From: Streptomyces coeruleorubidus
GTDB taxonomy: Bacteria; Actinomycetota; Actinomycetes; Streptomycetales; Streptomycetaceae
Reading direction: 5' to 3'
Assembly: GCF_028885415.1 (NCBI RefSeq)
Contig: NZ_CP118527.1
Location: forward strand, 3,162,001-3,226,000
DNA length: 64,000 bases
Position 1 is the first letter of the stretch. Each line of letters opens with the position of its first letter. The translations under genes were made by a program, and so were the position numbers. Shown here piece after piece: positions 59,280 through 64,000 of the stretch. The notes under the pieces are model-generated. The model saw only the letters and a list, made by a program, of their open reading frames with translations. It ran no database searches and was not told where the DNA came from.

Positions 59280-59311
59280 GGGCCGGACGCGCTGCGGGGC
59301 GCGCCCGGCCC
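59280..59311 (-). terminator. Hairpin after the secreted-protein gene
   Basis: GGGCCGG (59280-59286) pairs with CCGGCCC (59305-59311), and the loop itself contains a further GCGC/GCGC pairing. It starts 9 bases downstream of the secreted-protein stop on the minus strand. Confidence 0.5.
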
Positions 59312-59319
59312 GCCGGTGA

Positions 59320-59796
59320 TCAGTCGAACACGAACGGGCCCGGCGACTGCGGCCCGGTCGCCGTGCAGGTGACGGTGATGCCGAAGACGGTCATCTTCAG
59401 CGAGCCGCCGAAGGCCTCCAGGCTGTCGCCGGAGGCCACGGTGCCGCTGAGGGGGCCGACCTCGACGGGGGCGCCGGCGGCCATCGCCGGGTTCTGAGTG
59501 CCGGTGAAGTCGACGGTGCCGCCGCCGGCCTTCACCAGGGTGAGCGTGGACGCGATCGAGTCCTCGCCGAGGGCGATCGGCGCGGTGATCGCGGATGACT
59601 TGACGGTGAGGGTGGCGGCGGTGCCGTCCTGGGTGGCCGTGAGCGTGGCCTCGCCGCTGCCGAAGGTGCCGCAGTCGGCGCTGATCGTCGCCGTCTGGGG
59701 GGTGACGGCGAGCGCGGCGGGGGCGAAGGCGAGCCCGGTGACCGCGAGGGCCCCGGCCGCCAGGGCCGCACCCGCTCCGATTCGCTTGCATCTCAT
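59320..59796 (-). CDS. Secreted protein of unknown function
   Basis: A 158-residue protein with a Sec signal (RIGAGAALAAGALAVTGLAFAPAALA). The mature part is rich in Thr, Ala and Gly with a beta-strand look and one pair of cysteines (ADCGTF and VTCTATG), suggesting a compact disulfide-linked extracellular domain. No known family is recognised. ATG 59796 is chosen because it keeps the positively charged signal start MRCKRIG and AAGGGA lies upstream. The gene sits between era and the deaminase-like gene but has its own hairpin, so it is probably regulated independently. Confidence 0.75.
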   Translation of the reverse strand: MRCKRIGAGAALAAGALAVTGLAFAPAALAVTPQTATISADCGTFGSGEATLTATQDGTAATLTVKSSAITAPIALGEDSIASTLTLVKAGGGTVDFTGTQNPAMAAGAPVEVGPLSGTVASGDSLEAFGGSLKMTVFGITVTCTATGPQSPGPFVFD

Positions 59797-59966
59797 GGAA
59801 TTACGGTTCCCTTTCCGTGTGGGGGGACCGCTCGGCACGTGGATGCGGACACACTGCCGAGAGCCGAACCTGACGGTCCGTCGGAACTGACGGTTCCATT
59901 GATGCGCCTGGTGCGGACGGCGGCAAGGTTGAAATCTGGCCTAATTACCGCCGGTTACAGCGAAGT

Positions 59967-60320
59967 TCAGCCGGCGCTGACCGTGGTCCGGACCGTCCCG
60001 TCGGGCCCGGCCACCAGTACCGGCGTCTCAGCGCCCCCCAGATCCCGTACGGCCGCCCGGTCCTCGTCGGACACGGTCTCCGCCTCCGTCACCACCGCCG
60101 CCGCCTCCAGCGACTGGGCGCCCGAGGCCACCGCCATCGCCACCGCCGTCTGAAGGGCGCTGAGCTTCAGGGAGTCGAGGGCCACGGTCCCCGCGACATA
60201 CGTACGTCCGGTCTCGTCCCGTACGGCCGCCCCCTCGGGCACGCCGTTGCGGGCACGTGCGGAACGGGCCAGGGTGACGATCTTGCGGTCCTCGGGGTCG
60301 AGCGCGCTGCTGTCGGTCAT
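59967..60320 (-). CDS. Cytidine-deaminase-like protein lacking catalytic residues
   Basis: A 117-residue protein whose fold pattern resembles the cytidine/blasticidin-S deaminase family (IVTLARSARARNGVPEGAAVRDETGRTYVAGTVALDSLKLSALQTAVAMAVASGA). However, the zinc ligands are absent: no HAE or CAE and no PCxxC is found. The enzyme therefore cannot use the standard mechanism. Such proteins are usually annotated as cytidine deaminases by homology, which may mislead. The ATG at 60320 is used. It sits in the era-to-phoH housekeeping run between the secreted-protein gene and the YjbR gene. A regulatory or binding role is possible. Confidence 0.78.
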   Translation of the reverse strand: MTDSSALDPEDRKIVTLARSARARNGVPEGAAVRDETGRTYVAGTVALDSLKLSALQTAVAMAVASGAQSLEAAAVVTEAETVSDEDRAAVRDLGGAETPVLVAGPDGTVRTTVSAG

Positions 60321-60340
60321 GATCCGAGCATACGGAAGCG

Positions 60341-60700
60341 TCACGGACGGTCGAGGCGCAGGCGGTCCGCTCGCGGCAGGCCCGCGACGACGAGGTCGTA
60401 CGAGTCCTCGATGAGTTCCCTGACCAGCCGGTCCGGGAGGTCGCCGTCGGCCGTGACCGTGTTCCAGTGGCGCTTGTTCATGTGCCAGCCCGGGACGATC
60501 AGGCCCTCGTGCTCGCGGCGCAGGCGGATGGCCTCCTCCGGGTCGCACTTGAGGTTGATCTTCAGGGGGCGCGCGTCGAGGTGCGACAGGGCGAACAGCT
60601 TGCCCTGGACCTTGAAGACCGAGATCTCCGGGCTGAACGGGAAGTCCTCGACCGCCGCGTTGAAGGACAGGCAGAACGCGCGCAGTTCCTGCGGGGTCAT
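60341..60700 (-). CDS. MmcQ/YjbR family protein
   Basis: A 119-residue small alpha/beta protein of the YjbR type. It has an opening helix (MTPQELRAFCLSF), VFKVQGKLFALSHLDARPLKINLKCDPEEAIRLR, and the family pattern WHMNKRHWNTV. Many members are proposed DNA-binding proteins, but the biological role is not settled. Its ATG overlaps the stop of the CorC-like gene (ATGA), so it is translated right after it. Confidence 0.85.
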   Translation of the reverse strand: MTPQELRAFCLSFNAAVEDFPFSPEISVFKVQGKLFALSHLDARPLKINLKCDPEEAIRLRREHEGLIVPGWHMNKRHWNTVTADGDLPDRLVRELIEDSYDLVVAGLPRADRLRLDRP

Positions 60701-62007
60701 TGCGGCTTCTCCTCCTCGTCCCGCGGAGGGTCCGCCGGGTCCACCGGCTCTGCCAGCACCGTCACGATCTTGTTGCGGCGGCCGGCCGCGGCCTCCGCGG
60801 TCAGGCGCAGTTCCCGGCCGTCGGGGAGCTCCACGACGGACGACGCACCGGCGATGGGGACCCGGCCCAGCGCCTTCGCCAGCAGTCCGCCGACCGTCTC
60901 GACGTCCTCGTCGTCGAACGCCTCCAGGCCGTACAGCTCGCCCAGGTCGCCGATGTCCAGGCGGGCGGTGACCCGGTAGCGGTCCTTGCCGAGGTCCTCC
61001 ACCGGCGGCAGTTCGCGGTCGTACTCGTCGGTGATCTCGCCGACGATCTCCTCGAGGATGTCCTCGATGGTGACGATGCCGGCGGTGCCGCCGTACTCGT
61101 CGACGGCGACGGCGACGTGGTTGCGTTCCTTCTGCATCTCGCGCAGCAGGTCGCCCGCGTTCTTGGTGTCGGGCACGAAGAACGCCGGGCGCATCGCCGT
61201 GGACACCTGCTCGGACTCGGCCTCGCGGCTGATGTGCGTCTTGCGGACCAGGTCCTTCAGGTACACGATCCCGACGATGTCGTCCTCGCTCTCGCCGGTC
61301 ACCGGGATCCGGGAGAAGCCGGAGCGCAGGGCTAGGGTGAGGGCCTGGCGGATGGTCTTGAAGCGCTCGATGACCACCAGGTCCGTGCGCGGGACCATGA
61401 CCTCGCGGACGAGGGTGTCGCCCAGCTCGAAGACCGAGTGCACCATGCGGCGCTCGTCGTCCTCGATGAGCGACTCCTTCTCGGCGAGGTCGACCAGCGC
61501 GCGCAGCTCCGCCTCGCAGGCGAAGGGACCCCGGCGGAAGCCCTTGCCGGGGGTGAGCGCGTTGCCGATGAGGATCAGCAGCGACGGGATCGGGCCCATG
61601 ATCCGGGCCAGCGGCACCAGGACGTACGCCGAGAGCGTCGCCGTGTTCAGCGGGTGCTGGCGGCCGATGGTGCGCGGGGAGACGCCGACGGCGACGTACG
61701 ACACGAGGACCATGACCGCGATGGCGATCAGGAGGGCCTCGGTCGTGTTGTCGAACTCCATCAGGCAGCCGTACGTGATCAGCGCGGCGGCGGCCATCTC
61801 GCAGGCGACGCGCACCAGCAGCGCCACGTTCAGATAGCGGGTCGGGTCGGCGGCGACCTGGGACAGCTTGGCGCTGCCCCGGCGGCCGGAGCGCACGGCC
61901 TCCTCCGCACGGAAGCTGGAGACGCGTGCGAGGCCCGCCTCCGCGCAGGCGAAGAGCCAGGCCACGACGACCAGGGCGACCGCACCCAGGGCGAGTTGCG
62001 GACTCAT
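60697..62007 (-). CDS. CorC/HlyC-like CNNM-type membrane protein with CBS domains
   Basis: A 436-residue protein. Four N-terminal hydrophobic segments form the CNNM (DUF21) domain, including LGAVALVVVAWLFACAEAGLARVSSFRAEEAV. Two CBS domains follow, with MVPRTDLVVIE and VAVAVDEYGGTAGIVTIEDILEEIVGEITDEYD. The C-terminal CorC/HlyC domain begins near YRVTARLDIGDLGELYG. Relatives are linked to magnesium or cobalt efflux. The ATG at 62007 is used even though no strong ribosome site is visible. The gene is coupled by overlap to the YjbR gene and lies 9 bases from ybeY. Confidence 0.9.
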   Translation of the reverse strand: MSPQLALGAVALVVVAWLFACAEAGLARVSSFRAEEAVRSGRRGSAKLSQVAADPTRYLNVALLVRVACEMAAAALITYGCLMEFDNTTEALLIAIAVMVLVSYVAVGVSPRTIGRQHPLNTATLSAYVLVPLARIMGPIPSLLILIGNALTPGKGFRRGPFACEAELRALVDLAEKESLIEDDERRMVHSVFELGDTLVREVMVPRTDLVVIERFKTIRQALTLALRSGFSRIPVTGESEDDIVGIVYLKDLVRKTHISREAESEQVSTAMRPAFFVPDTKNAGDLLREMQKERNHVAVAVDEYGGTAGIVTIEDILEEIVGEITDEYDRELPPVEDLGKDRYRVTARLDIGDLGELYGLEAFDDEDVETVGGLLAKALGRVPIAGASSVVELPDGRELRLTAEAAAGRRNKIVTVLAEPVDPADPPRDEEEKPQ

Positions 62008-62015
62008 CGGCGGCG

Positions 62016-62513
62016 CTACGAGACCGTCGGCGCCGGGGACGGGCCGGTCAGGCCCCGCTCCGCGCGCCAGCCGTCCACGATGGCCGCCTGGAGGCCGAAC
62101 ATCTCGGCCTTCTCGTCCGGTTCCTCGTGGTCGTAGCCCAGCAGGTGCAGCACGCCGTGGACGGTGAGCAGCTGGAGCTCCTCGTCCATGGAGTGCTGCG
62201 TGTCCGCTTCCTTGCCCTGCTTCTCCGCGACCTCGGGGCACAGCACGATGTCGCCGAGCAGCCCATGCGGCGGCTCGTCGTCGTCCTTGGACGGCGGGCG
62301 CAGCTCGTCCATCGGGAAGGACATGACATCCGTGGGGCCCGGCAGGTCCATCCACTGGATGTGCAGCTGCTCCATGGCGGCGGCGTCCACGACGATCACC
62401 GAGAGCTCGGAGAGCGGGTGGATGCGCATCCGCGCCAGCGCGTAACGGGCGATGTCGAGGATCGCCTGCTCGTCGACCTCGGTGCCGGACTCGTTGTTGA
62501 CGTCGATCGACAT
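62016..62513 (-). CDS. ybeY: Endoribonuclease YbeY (16S rRNA maturation)
   Basis: A 165-residue metalloenzyme with the complete zinc motif H119-G-V-L-H123-L-L-G-Y-D-H129, and DVMSFPMDE preceding it. It takes part in 16S rRNA 3'-end processing and ribosome quality control. Its order phoH-ybeY-corC-like-era is highly conserved in actinobacteria. The ATG at 62513 is 14 bases after the phoH stop, so the two genes are in one operon. The length is normal and no oddities are seen. Confidence 0.96.
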   Translation of the reverse strand: MSIDVNNESGTEVDEQAILDIARYALARMRIHPLSELSVIVVDAAAMEQLHIQWMDLPGPTDVMSFPMDELRPPSKDDDEPPHGLLGDIVLCPEVAEKQGKEADTQHSMDEELQLLTVHGVLHLLGYDHEEPDEKAEMFGLQAAIVDGWRAERGLTGPSPAPTVS

Positions 62514-62527
62514 GGTGCTGTGCTTGT

Positions 62528-63595
<1,068 letters not shown>

Positions 63596-63780
63596 GGGCC
63601 GGCGCTGAAGGCCTGCGGTTCCTCCTCTTCACGGCCGCGTAGCTGAGGGCGGCCTCGCGATTCCCAGGGTACGACGGGGGACTGACAACGCCGTAGGGGT
63701 TTTGGGGTGGGGTTTGCAACCAGGGGCGACAGCGGCTCTCGACCGGGTTATTCGAGTGGTGGGTGGACATAGGCCGGGGT

Positions 63781-63800
63781 CCAGGGGCGGAGCCCCCTGG
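63781..63800. terminator. Hairpin between phoH and the edge gene
   Basis: CCAGGGG (63781-63787) pairs with CCCCTGG (63794-63800) over a 6-base loop, in a GGGGCGGAGCCCC-type motif frequent in Streptomyces intergenic DNA. It is 13 bases after the stop of the edge gene on the minus strand. Confidence 0.5.
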
Positions 63801-63813
63801 TCGGCCAGGACGG

Positions 63814-64000
63814 TCATGCCGAGCGCCGGAACCCGATCGTCGGCACGGCCCGCCGCAAGGGCCAGGGCCTGACCAACTCCTCCGACACAAGCCCCGCCAG
63901 GAACCCGTACCGCCGCAACGCCGCCGGATCCTGCCCCTCCACCGACTGCACCCGCCGCCACCACGCCGCGATCTCCGACCACCCCGGCGCCGACAACGAC
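63814..64000 (-). CDS. C-terminal part of an unknown protein, cut by window edge
   Basis: The frame is open through to the last base of the window and ends at 63814. The visible residues SAPGWSEIAAWWRRVQSVEG... LVSEELVRPWPLRRAVPTIGFRRSA contain several tryptophans and a basic end. The TTG at 63996 is an internal start, so the protein most likely begins beyond the edge. No family is recognised. A 20-base hairpin follows the stop. Confidence 0.55.
   Translation of the reverse strand, partial: SLSAPGWSEIAAWWRRVQSVEGQDPAALRRYGFLAGLVSEELVRPWPLRRAVPTIGFRRSA

Overview
The window is a stretch of high-GC Streptomyces chromosome. Evidence for this is the strong third-position GC bias, frequent GTG starts, gene families typical of Streptomyces (XRE/DUF397 sets, DUF574 methyltransferase, ROK regulators, an excalibur lipoprotein-like protein), a dispersed Streptomyces-type intergenic repeat at 28336, and a few rare TTA leucine codons. 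No rRNA or tRNA gene and no CRISPR array was seen. Gene order from ppdK through glyS, znuACB-zur, uppS, recO, leuA, era, ybeY and phoH looks like core-chromosome synteny, with accessory insertions between the core blocks.

Layout. 1-4.2 kb: an excalibur protein (cut by the window edge), a NUDIX hydrolase, a serine beta-lactamase-like hydrolase divergent from a TetR regulator, and a frameshifted metallo-beta-lactamase-fold gene. 4.2-7 kb: pyruvate phosphate dikinase. 7.4-12.1 kb: a ROK regulator divergent from a two-gene glycoside hydrolase/debranching operon. 12.3-24.9 kb: an LTA-synthase-like sulfatase, dusB, a doubly deleted MFS remnant, an ArsR-like regulator, a secreted protein, an XRE regulator divergent from an intact MFS exporter, TetR plus aldo/keto reductase with a strong palindromic operator, a frameshifted LysE exporter, and glyS.

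25-30 kb: a zinc-uptake operon znuA-znuC-znuB-zur with two Zur-box-like sites, then uppS and recO on the opposite strand. 30-35.9 kb: accessory genes (two small coupled genes, a frameshifted XRE regulator, GNAT, SnoaL-like protein, secreted alpha/beta hydrolase, TIM-barrel hydrolase, tyrosine phosphatase). 36-44.7 kb: a probable sialic-acid locus made of a GntR/FadR regulator, a Tat-type substrate-binding lipoprotein, a permease, a permease-ATPase fusion, a second ATPase, a NanA-like lyase and a convergent secreted sialidase. 44.7-49.6 kb: a NarL-type two-component system, an MMPL exporter and a TerB-like protein.

49.8-64 kb: leuA with a Leu-rich leader peptide, a protealysin-like M4 protease followed by an emfourin-type inhibitor, an intact IS5-family element whose TAA target duplication is the inhibitor's stop codon, a GH1 beta-glucosidase, a WhiJ/AbaA-like regulatory set (XRE, DUF397, RsbW-like ATPase) with a DUF574 methyltransferase, then the minus-strand housekeeping run era, secreted protein, cytidine-deaminase-like protein without catalytic residues, YjbR, CorC-like, ybeY and phoH.

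The items most worth follow-up are the protease/inhibitor pair with the IS, the sialic-acid locus with its fused transporter, the leuA leader, the paired palindromes upstream of ppdK, the blunt 20-bp palindrome before the MMPL gene, and the catalytically empty deaminase. Three single-base frameshifts in 64 kb (MBL, LysE, XRE) could be real decay or assembly errors.
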